In this document: in pieces, positions 8,739 to 15,699 of the stretch
Position numbering within the stretch: the stretch's first letter is position 1
Layout of the letters: each line of letters begins with the position of its first letter
From: an uncultured Clostridia bacterium
Lineage (GTDB): Bacteria > Bacillota > Clostridia > Oscillospirales > Ruminococcaceae
NCBI GenBank assembly: GCA_948473085.1
Contig: CAOKWH010000013.1
Span: forward strand, 1-61,198
Direction: 5' to 3'
DNA: 61,198 nucleotides
Translations under genes and position numbers: made by a program
The notes under the pieces: model-generated
What the model saw: only the letters and a program-made list of their open reading frames with translations
What the model was told of the DNA's origin: nothing
The model's database searches: none

Positions 8739-9818
8739 CTACTTGATAAGCCCGATAAACCGGGTGTACACATTGCCCCTGTCCCGCTGGCCCACAACAC
8801 TTTCGGGGAAATACTGGACCGAAAGAGCGGGCTGCCCGCTATAGGCAATACCGGCGCAGCTGCCATCGTTCAAATTCACCTGGGTAACCTGGGCGGCAGC
8901 CGGCAGGCTCTCTGCCTGGACAGCATAGGAATGGTTCTGGCTGGTGACAAACACATGGCCGTTTTCCAGGTCCTTCACCGGCTGGTTGGCCCCCCGGTGG
9001 CCGTGGGGCAGCTTTTCGCAGCGGCCCCCCTGGGCCAGCGCCATCAGCTGATGCCCCAGCCCCAGGCCCAGCACCGGGCGCCCGCTATTCAGCAGTGCCT
9101 GCACAGTGCCCAAAAAGGGGCAGTCAGCGGGGTTGCCGGGGCCATCGGACAGCACAAAGCCATCAAACCCCTCGGCCAGCAGTGCGTCTACCGGCGTATT
9201 TCCCGGCAGCACACTTATCCGGCAATCCCGGCTGGTGAAATAACGGATGGAGGCGTTCCTTCTGCCGAAGTCCAGCATGCACAGATGCAGCTTGGCATCC
9301 GCTGAGCCAAATTCCTCCCGCTGGGTGCCCATCACCTGCTCCACGGCCTGTTCCACCCGATAGGCCCGAATCTGCTCCAGCACGGCGTCATCGGCCGCCA
9401 GATACTCGGTGGAAATCATGGCGTTCATGCTGCCATTGTCCCGGATATGCCGGGTGATGGCCCGGGTATCCACCCCCTGGATACCCACAACCCCCTGGCT
9501 GGTGACAAACTCCCGGAGGCTTTGGGTCATTTTATAGTTGGAGGGAACCTCGGTCAGTTCCCGGATTACATAGCCGCTAAGGGAACAACGGGGGGAGGCA
9601 TAGTCGTCGGCATTAACGCCATACCCGCCCACCGACGGGAAGGTTTGCACCACTATCTGCCCAAAGTTGCTGGGGTCGGTGAGTACCTCCTGAAAACTGG
9701 ATACTCCGGTGGTGAATACAAGTTCCCCCAGGGCAGTACCCTCCCGGCCGAAGCTGTACCCGCTATAAACAGTGCCATCCGCCAGAATCAGCGCGGCTTT
9801 TTTTCTCTGTTCACTCAT
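8739..9818 (-). CDS. carA: Carbamoyl phosphate synthase small subunit with a degenerate glutaminase site
   Basis: Normally hydrolyses glutamine and channels ammonia to CarB. The 359-residue protein has both usual domains: the CarA amino-terminal domain (1-about 160, LADGTVYSGYSFG, GVDTRAITRHIRDNG) and a class I amidotransferase domain (about 178-359, SDGPGNPADC, HGHRGANQPVKD, SQNHSYAV). The nucleophile motif, normally GICLGHQ, reads GLGLGHQ: Cys is Gly253 (codon GGG, 9060-9062). The catalytic His of the HPE motif is Phe337 (VQYFPES; codon TTC, 8808-8810); only Glu339 of the triad remains. Two independent losses make a sequencing error unlikely. By family knowledge it should not hydrolyse glutamine, leaving the enzyme dependent on free ammonia, as in vertebrate CPS I. 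The ATG at 9818 follows AGGAGG; longer open frame upstream lacks a ribosome site. Confidence 0.93.
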   Translation of the reverse strand: MSEQRKKAALILADGTVYSGYSFGREGTALGELVFTTGVSSFQEVLTDPSNFGQIVVQTFPSVGGYGVNADDYASPRCSLSGYVIRELTEVPSNYKMTQSLREFVTSQGVVGIQGVDTRAITRHIRDNGSMNAMISTEYLAADDAVLEQIRAYRVEQAVEQVMGTQREEFGSADAKLHLCMLDFGRRNASIRYFTSRDCRISVLPGNTPVDALLAEGFDGFVLSDGPGNPADCPFLGTVQALLNSGRPVLGLGLGHQLMALAQGGRCEKLPHGHRGANQPVKDLENGHVFVTSQNHSYAVQAESLPAAAQVTQVNLNDGSCAGIAYSGQPALSVQYFPESVVGQRDRGNVYTRFIGLIK

Positions 9819-9840
9819 TCTATAACCTCCTGCACACGCC

Positions 9841-10770
9841 TTACAAGCTAATTTTGGGGAGATACTGGGTAATATCCTCCCGCATCCGGACGGCCTCATC
9901 CCGGGCGGCGGCTGCATACTCCTCTCCCGGGCGGTTCTGCTTCTGCCAGGCGGTGAGCACAGCCCGGGAGGAATTGACAATAGCACCCAGCCCCTTTTCG
10001 TCAAAAGCACCCACTACATCCCGGGCGCCGCCGCCCTGGGCGCCATAGCCCGGCACCAGCAGGAAGGTATGGGGCATGGCTTTGCGCATCTCGGCCAGCT
10101 GCTCGGGATAGGTGGCGCCCACTACAGCGCCCACGGCGGAGTAGCCGTACTGGCCCATGCAGCTGCTGCCCCACTGCTCGCACATCTCCCCCATGGCAGC
10201 GTAGAGGGGCTTGCCCTCCAGGCTGCGGTCCTGCAGCTCCCCGGAGGAGGGGTTGGAGGTTTTAACCAGCACAAAAATGCCGGCGTCCCGGGTGTTGCAG
10301 ATTTCGGTCAGGGGGGAGATTCCATCAGTGCCCAGATAGCCGTTTACGGTCAGGGCATCACCGCCGAAGGGCACAAAAGTGTTGCCCCCCACGCTAACCT
10401 CCCCCAGGTGGGCCACTGCATAGGCCTGCATGGTGGAACCAATATCGTTACGCTTGCCGTCGGTGATGACAAACATCCCCTTTTCCCGGGCATAGGCAAT
10501 GGTTTCGGCCAGCGCCTTCATCCCCTGCCAGCCGAACCGCTCATAAAAGGCGCACTGGGGCTTGACAGCCGGCACCACATCATAGATGGCATCAATAATG
10601 CCCTTGTTATAGGCCAGTATGGCGGCGGCAGCACCCTCCAGTGTTTCGCCATACTGGGCAAAGGCGGCAGACTTGAGGTGCTCCGGAATATAGTCCAGTT
10701 TAGGGTCCAGCCCCACAACGGTGGGGTTTTGGGTTTTAACAATTCGCTGAATAAGACGGTCAAATGACAT
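9841..10770 (-). CDS. pyrF: Orotidine 5'-phosphate decarboxylase (type 2)
   Basis: Last step of UMP synthesis, decarboxylating OMP. At 309 residues it belongs to the longer type 2 subfamily. The active-site motif appears as TDGKRNDIGST, keeping the Asp-x-Lys-x-x-Asp catalytic pattern; VVGLDPKLDYIPEHL near the amino end and KTSNPSS, LVPGYGAQGG further on are characteristic of type 2 enzymes and phosphate binding. The ATG at 10770 is preferred because AGGAGG lies eight bases upstream; an upstream in-frame start at 10818 would add 16 residues without a good site. It sits between pyrC and carA in the pyrimidine operon. Confidence 0.96.
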   Translation of the reverse strand: MSFDRLIQRIVKTQNPTVVGLDPKLDYIPEHLKSAAFAQYGETLEGAAAAILAYNKGIIDAIYDVVPAVKPQCAFYERFGWQGMKALAETIAYAREKGMFVITDGKRNDIGSTMQAYAVAHLGEVSVGGNTFVPFGGDALTVNGYLGTDGISPLTEICNTRDAGIFVLVKTSNPSSGELQDRSLEGKPLYAAMGEMCEQWGSSCMGQYGYSAVGAVVGATYPEQLAEMRKAMPHTFLLVPGYGAQGGGARDVVGAFDEKGLGAIVNSSRAVLTAWQKQNRPGEEYAAAARDEAVRMREDITQYLPKISL

Positions 10771-10839
10771 GGCTTTTTCCTCCTGTTGCAGTGGTTTTTC
10801 TATCTTCTCCATCGGCATTATTCACAACCGATAGCGGGT

Positions 10840-12108
10840 TTATAGCTGGAAGGTGACGGCGCCGTCCTTGATGGTGGCATGCACCCGCCCGGTAAACTCC
10901 CAGCCCAGGAACGGGGTGTTCCGGGACTTGGATGCGATATCCTGCTGGGTAAAGGTCCATTTTTCGGCGGGGTCGAACAGGGCCAGGTCGGCGGCATCCC
11001 CCACCCGGATATGCCCGCCAGGCAGCGACAGGATGCGGCAGGGATTCACCGACATCAGTTCAATCAGCCGGCCAATTCCCATCTTCCCGCTGGCCACCAG
11101 TGCCGTACAGGCCCCGGCAAAGCTGGTTTCCAGCCCAATAATGCCGTTGGGGGCTTTTTCAAAGTCGGCCTTTTCCTCCGGGGCATGGGGGGCATGGTCA
11201 GTTATCAGGGCATCGATGGTGCCATCGCAAAAGCCCTCTATAATGGCCTGGCAATCCCGTTCCTCCCGCAGGGGCGGGTTCATGCGCCAGTTGGCGTCTC
11301 GGCGCAGCAGCTCCTTGTGGGTGAGCAGCATATAGTGGGGGGCGCTCTCGCAGGTCACCCGCACCCCGCGCCTTTTAGCATCCCGGATCAGCGCCACCGA
11401 GGCCTCGGTGGACACATGGCAGATGTGGATTTGGGTGCCGGTGCTCTCAGCCAGCGCCACCTCCCGGGCGGTGATGGTATCCTCACTGGTGCGGTCCATC
11501 CCCCGGACGCCCAGCTGCTCCGAAACCTCGCCCTTGTGGATAATGCCCCCGGCTATAATATCCAGGTCCTCGCAGTGGCTCACCACCGGCAAACCCAGCC
11601 GGAAACAGGCCTCCATCCCGGCCTGCATCACGGCAGCATTGGCCACCGGGCGGCCATCGTCGCTGGCGGCCACAGCTCCCGCCGCCTTCAGGGCTGCAAA
11701 GTCGCTGAGCTGCTGCCCCTGCATCCCCTTTGTTATAGTACAAACAGGGTACACCTTGGCCTTGGCAGAGGCGGCCTTTTCTCGGATATAGGCAATGGTT
11801 TCGGCGCTGTCGACGGGCGGGTTGGTGTTGGGCATACAGACAACGCCGGTAAATCCCCCCCGGGCAGCTGCCTCACAGCCGGTGAAAATATCCTCCTTGT
11901 GGGTAAAGCCAGGGTCCCGCAGATGGACATGGATATCCACAAAGCCAGGTGCAAGCACCAGCCCGGCGCCCTCCAGCACAGTGTCCGCCGTCTGGCGACT
12001 GCTGTCCAGTTCGGCTATATATCCATCCCGGATATAGACATCCATCACCCGGTCTATATCCTCTGCCGGGGCAACGACCCTGGCGCCCTTTATCAACATA
12101 CTGCTCAT
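10840..12108 (-). CDS. pyrC: Dihydroorotase
   Basis: Zinc amidohydrolase that cyclises carbamoyl aspartate to dihydroorotate in pyrimidine synthesis. The 422-residue length and motifs fit type I bacterial dihydroorotases: the metal motif DIHVHLRDPG, CMPNTNPP, HCED, the metal His in HICHVST, and ITDHAPHAPEEK. The ATG at 12108 overlaps the pyrR stop codon as ATGA and is preceded by GGGAGG, indicating translational coupling. A few other in-frame starts exist nearby but lack such spacing. Confidence 0.96.
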   Translation of the reverse strand: MSSMLIKGARVVAPAEDIDRVMDVYIRDGYIAELDSSRQTADTVLEGAGLVLAPGFVDIHVHLRDPGFTHKEDIFTGCEAAARGGFTGVVCMPNTNPPVDSAETIAYIREKAASAKAKVYPVCTITKGMQGQQLSDFAALKAAGAVAASDDGRPVANAAVMQAGMEACFRLGLPVVSHCEDLDIIAGGIIHKGEVSEQLGVRGMDRTSEDTITAREVALAESTGTQIHICHVSTEASVALIRDAKRRGVRVTCESAPHYMLLTHKELLRRDANWRMNPPLREERDCQAIIEGFCDGTIDALITDHAPHAPEEKADFEKAPNGIIGLETSFAGACTALVASGKMGIGRLIELMSVNPCRILSLPGGHIRVGDAADLALFDPAEKWTFTQQDIASKSRNTPFLGWEFTGRVHATIKDGAVTFQL

Positions 12109-12650
12109 CTGCTGCCTCCCTCTTTCTGCTTTACAATCGCCACGCAATCCTCCGGGCCACCCTCTGCCCGGACCACCACCCGTTCCTCCTTGGAGGTGGG
12201 CAGGTTCTTGCCAATAAAGTCCGCCCGGATGGGCAGTTCCCGGTGGCCACGGTCCACCAAAATAGCCAGCTGGATGTTCTGAGGGCGGCCCCGGCTCATG
12301 ATGGCATCAATAGCCGCCCGGACGGTGCGCCCGGTGTAGATGACATCATCAATGAGCACCAGGCGCTTATTGTCAATGGAAAAACCCATCTCCGAGGCAT
12401 CCACATACCCTTCGGGCACCCGTCCATCATCCCGGAAAGCACTGATATCCAAGGTACCGCACTCCACCTCCCGGCCCTCTATCTCCCGGATGCGCTGGGC
12501 AATACGCCAGGCCAGCAGGGTTCCGCCGCTTTGGATGCCCACCAGGCACAGGTTTTCCGCCCCGCGGTTGCGCTCCACAATCTCGAAGGAGATACGGGTC
12601 ACCGCCCGGCCGACGGCCTGATGGTCCATAATAATTGTTTTTTCAGTCAT
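12105..12650 (-). CDS. pyrR: PyrR, bifunctional pyrimidine attenuation regulator / uracil phosphoribosyltransferase
   Basis: UMP-sensing RNA-binding protein that controls pyrimidine operons by transcription attenuation, with side activity as uracil phosphoribosyltransferase. The 181-residue product shows the PRTase fold: VGIQSGGTLLAWRIAQRI near residue 38, the PRPP loop VLIDDVIYTGRTVRAAID near 93, and the basic surface expected for RNA binding. The ATG at 12650 follows GAGGTGGGGG; a TTG 33 bases upstream lies in the terminator T-run and is unlikely. It is the first gene of the operon, directly after a leader with a PyrR-type binding loop and terminator. Confidence 0.96.
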   Translation of the reverse strand: MTEKTIIMDHQAVGRAVTRISFEIVERNRGAENLCLVGIQSGGTLLAWRIAQRIREIEGREVECGTLDISAFRDDGRVPEGYVDASEMGFSIDNKRLVLIDDVIYTGRTVRAAIDAIMSRGRPQNIQLAILVDRGHRELPIRADFIGKNLPTSKEERVVVRAEGGPEDCVAIVKQKEGGSR

Positions 12651-12681
12651 TCCCCCACCTCTTCCCTTGAAAATGTCAAAC

Positions 12682-12716
12682 AAAAAACCTTACCTGCCTG
12701 TGAGCAGATAAGGTTA
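12682..12716 (-). terminator. Attenuator terminator in the pyr leader
   Basis: On the minus strand the leader ends in a hairpin, AACCTTA plus CTGC pairing with GCAG plus TAAGGTT, followed by TTTTTTG. It lies 32 bases upstream of the pyrR start and about 75 bases downstream of the PyrR-type loop, so it is the regulated terminator rather than the end of another unit. Confidence 0.85.
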
Positions 12717-12790
12717 CAGCTTACAAAAATGGCCGGGTACTGCGATGCGACAATCCCGGAAGTTTTGATATAATATAGCCGATGCCTTGT

Positions 12791-12805
12791 CAGCCTCACA
12801 GGACC
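12791..12805 (-). promoter_or_regulatory. PyrR-binding loop (anti-antiterminator)
   Basis: The minus-strand sequence GGTCCTGTGAGGCTG matches the conserved PyrR-binding loop of Bacillus pyr leaders (UCC-N-GNGAGGCU). It lies between the promoter and the attenuator terminator, as the classic mechanism requires: with UMP bound, PyrR stabilises this hairpin and the terminator forms. Confidence 0.8.
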
Positions 12806-12830
12806 GACTTAAAGGTTTGCGTTTTTTTCT

Positions 12831-12859
12831 ATTATACTCCCTTTCCCCCGGTTTGTCCA
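12831..12859 (-). promoter_or_regulatory. Promoter of the pyr operon
   Basis: TGGACA (12854-12859) and TATAAT (12831-12836) on the minus strand, separated by 17 bases. Transcription would begin just before the PyrR-binding loop. Confidence 0.8.
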
Positions 12860-12910
12860 TGAAAATTTTTTGGGGTTTGCCATTGCTGCAACTGCCGCCC
12901 CCTGCTTTGA

Positions 12911-12947
12911 CAGAGGCCCGGAGCTGCTCTGCCAGCCCGGGCCTCTG
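12911..12947 (-). terminator. Hairpin after the DegV-fusion kinase gene
   Basis: A perfect 11-bp stem CAGAGGCCCGG/CCGGGCCTCTG lying 16 bases beyond the stop codon of the kinase-DegV gene. It lacks a strong T-run, so termination efficiency is uncertain. Confidence 0.55.
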
Positions 12948-12962
12948 CTTCGTACCGGGCCA

Positions 12963-15662
12963 TTAGTCCGATGCGCTTAGTTTTGAATTTTCAGAATAAG
13001 AAATGATAGCGTCATTTTTCCGCATAAACAGCAAGCCAAAGGTACCAGCCCCGCAGTTGCTGGCAATGGCAGGGGACGCCTTTTGCAGATATACCCGTTC
13101 GAAGGAGCAATACTGCCGCACCAGGGACTGGACATATTGCAGCTTTTTTTCGTCCATCCCGGCGTAGGTGATAAACAGAATCCGCCGGTCGATATTTTTG
13201 GTATCCCGGAACACCTTGCGCACATAGGTCTTGGCCATGTGGGTAAAGTCACCCATACCCACGCCGCTGACCACCATCTTGCTTTTACGCAGGGCAATAA
13301 TGGGATGCAGCAAGAGGGCATCGCAGAGAACCTGCGTTCTTTTGGAAACCTTGCCGGCCTGGCACATCATGTGTGTGCTGTCAATAATAAATGCAGAGGA
13401 GATATAGCGCTCCAGACTTTTAACCGTTCTGATAATCTCCTTTTTAGTGGCATGGTTCTCAGCCATCGAGGCAGCATACAGTACAGCCAGCCCCAGCCCG
13501 CTGGAGAGGTGCCCAGAATCCAGCACTGTAACATTTTCAAAGGACTTTGCCGCCTCCACGGCATTATAGTACCCCCGGCTGGCGTGTTTGGCCATGGTGA
13601 TATGGATAACATTCTGGGCCTCTGCCAGTTTTTCGGCAAAAAAGCTCTCGTAATCCTCCACATCCGGCGGCTGGGAAGCACCGTTTTTCCCCTGTGCCAT
13701 ATACAGGAGCAGCTCGTCGGTTTTCAGTTCGGTTTCATCCAAAAAGCGCCCGCCATCGGTGCAGATATAGTAGGGCAATACGGCAATGCCAAACTCCTTT
13801 TTCAGCGATTCCGGCAGGTCGCACACACTGTCGGTGGTAATAAGCAGCGGCCGGCGTTGTGCCTGCTCAAAAATAAGGACATCCTTGCCAATTTCGGTTT
13901 GGCTCGCCTTTTCGCTCAGCTTTACCAGGTTGCCGGGCAGGATGCGCAGCACTGCCGCCTCCAGCAGTGCGCCGCTTACCGGCTTGGCCAGATAGCCGCT
14001 GAAGCCCTCCTTGCGGTAAAGCAGCTGGTTATCGCTGCCGGCATTGGCTGTTAGGGCAATAACCGGCGTATCCTGGCACAGGCCACCCGGCTGGGTGCGC
14101 AGGGCATGGAAACACTGGATACCATCCATTTCGGGCATCAGATGATCCATCAGAATGGCATCGTAATGCTGCTTTTGGGTCAGTTTCAAACACTCTTCAC
14201 CGCTGGAGGCCGTATCAATATGAATTTTGGTCTCTGCCAGCAGTTTGCGCACCACCATCAGGTTCATATCGTTATCGTCCACCACCAGGATATGGGCATC
14301 CGGAGCTTCAAAGCTCTGCTGGTACTGCTCTTCATCCCGGATGCGCACACGGGAATCCAGTGAAAACTCCCCAAGCGCTTCATCGTCCACAATGTCCTGA
14401 TCCAACATGACTAAGAAGGTGGAACCCTTGGTGTAAACGCTGTTGACACTGATTTCACCGCCCATGAGTTCCACCAACTGATGGACAATGCTAAGCCCCA
14501 GGCCGGTACCCTCAATATGGCGGTTTTTCTCCTCATCCACCCGCTTAAAGGCATTGAAGATATAGGGGATATTCTCCTTTTTCACCCCCTGGCCGCTGTC
14601 CTCCACAGTAAACCACACCCGCACCCGGTTTACACCCCGGCGCTCACACCGGACCGAGAGCTTGACAAAGCCCTCCTGGGTGTATTTTACAGCGTTGTTC
14701 AGCAGGTTGATTAAAACCTGTTTAATGCGTATTTCATCCCCAAACAGCATGCTGGGGGTGGTGGGGTCCACATGCAGCCGGAACTCCAGCCCCTTTTCCC
14801 TGGCCTTAATCCAGATCATATTGACAATTTCAGAAAAGAGCTTGCCTGTTTCGTAGGAAACATTGACAATTTCCATTTTGCCGGATTTGATTTTAGATAG
14901 ATCCAGAATGTCGTTTACCAGCGTAAGCAGCATTTTACTGGCACCCTGGATGTTCCGGGCATTTTCGGCGACATCCTCGGGGATATCGCCCCGCAGGATA
15001 ATCTCGTTAAGCCCGATAATGGTGTTGATTGGGGTGCGGATCTCATGGCTCATGCTGGAGAAGAAATTATTTTCCGCCCGGTTGAGCTCCTCAATCTCCT
15101 TTTTCTGCTGCTCGGAAATTTCGTTTTCCCGTGTATACAATCTGTTTAAAAACAGCAGCAATATACTGGTGAGCACCCCCACCATGATAACCGAAACCAG
15201 CGAGTCAAAAAAGGAATGCGCCAGGCTATTTTGGGCCACAAAGTGTGTAAAATGGAAAGCGGCATAGTAACAAGCCAAAATTTCCACCATGGTAATTAGG
15301 AAAAATATCGCCTTGCGCCTGCCCTCCAGGGTCATGCTGATATAGATGAAGCACATAACACCCCACTCAGATACCCCGCTGTAAAACCCACCGGCTGTGA
15401 AAAAGCTGAATGGGAAAAGCAGAAGCAACAACACCGCGATGAGCGTGGCCCCGGCGTTGATATATTCCGTTTGGATGCTAAACTTGACAGTCACTGCAAT
15501 TATAATAAGGCTTGCCGCCAAAATGAGTATATTGGTCAGGCTCCTGCCCATGGGCAGGATAAATATTAAAGCCACCGCACAGGTTCCGGACATCAGGCAG
15601 AACATGCGCTCCTGCATACTGATTTGATGGTCATAAATAATTTCAAGCCATTTTTTTAACAC
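12963..15662 (-). CDS. Membrane hybrid histidine kinase fused to receiver and DegV-type domain
   Basis: An 899-residue fusion. Residues about 20-175 are several membrane helices; 195-265 the HisKA domain with phosphorylatable His206 (SSMSHEIRTP); about 305-420 the HATPase (NLLNNAVKY, EDSGQGV, GTGLGLSIV); 455-575 a receiver with VDDNDMN and phosphoacceptor Asp506 (AILMDHLMPEMDG). Residues about 605-890 are a DegV (FakB-like) domain: LLITTDSVCDLPESL, ASQPPDVEDYESFF, VTVLDSGHLSSGLGLAV, ASNCGAGTFGLLF. DegV proteins bind fatty acids for FakA; here the domain could sense or deliver a lipid ligand, or serve as the output of the kinase. The start is GTG at 15662 after GGAGGGG. It follows the other hybrid kinase by 37 bases in one apparent operon. 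No DNA-binding domain is present. Confidence 0.9.
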   Translation of the reverse strand: MLKKWLEIIYDHQISMQERMFCLMSGTCAVALIFILPMGRSLTNILILAASLIIIAVTVKFSIQTEYINAGATLIAVLLLLLFPFSFFTAGGFYSGVSEWGVMCFIYISMTLEGRRKAIFFLITMVEILACYYAAFHFTHFVAQNSLAHSFFDSLVSVIMVGVLTSILLLFLNRLYTRENEISEQQKKEIEELNRAENNFFSSMSHEIRTPINTIIGLNEIILRGDIPEDVAENARNIQGASKMLLTLVNDILDLSKIKSGKMEIVNVSYETGKLFSEIVNMIWIKAREKGLEFRLHVDPTTPSMLFGDEIRIKQVLINLLNNAVKYTQEGFVKLSVRCERRGVNRVRVWFTVEDSGQGVKKENIPYIFNAFKRVDEEKNRHIEGTGLGLSIVHQLVELMGGEISVNSVYTKGSTFLVMLDQDIVDDEALGEFSLDSRVRIRDEEQYQQSFEAPDAHILVVDDNDMNLMVVRKLLAETKIHIDTASSGEECLKLTQKQHYDAILMDHLMPEMDGIQCFHALRTQPGGLCQDTPVIALTANAGSDNQLLYRKEGFSGYLAKPVSGALLEAAVLRILPGNLVKLSEKASQTEIGKDVLIFEQAQRRPLLITTDSVCDLPESLKKEFGIAVLPYYICTDGGRFLDETELKTDELLLYMAQGKNGASQPPDVEDYESFFAEKLAEAQNVIHITMAKHASRGYYNAVEAAKSFENVTVLDSGHLSSGLGLAVLYAASMAENHATKKEIIRTVKSLERYISSAFIIDSTHMMCQAGKVSKRTQVLCDALLLHPIIALRKSKMVVSGVGMGDFTHMAKTYVRKVFRDTKNIDRRILFITYAGMDEKKLQYVQSLVRQYCSFERVYLQKASPAIASNCGAGTFGLLFMRKNDAIISYSENSKLSASD

Positions 15663-15699
15663 ACAGTGCCCCTCCTTTCAAAAAGATGAACCGAACCCT

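Noticed and set aside
12963-14800. Separate degV gene downstream of the kinase
   Set aside because: The reading frame runs without stop from the receiver into the DegV domain, and no start codon with a ribosome site is seen at the junction.
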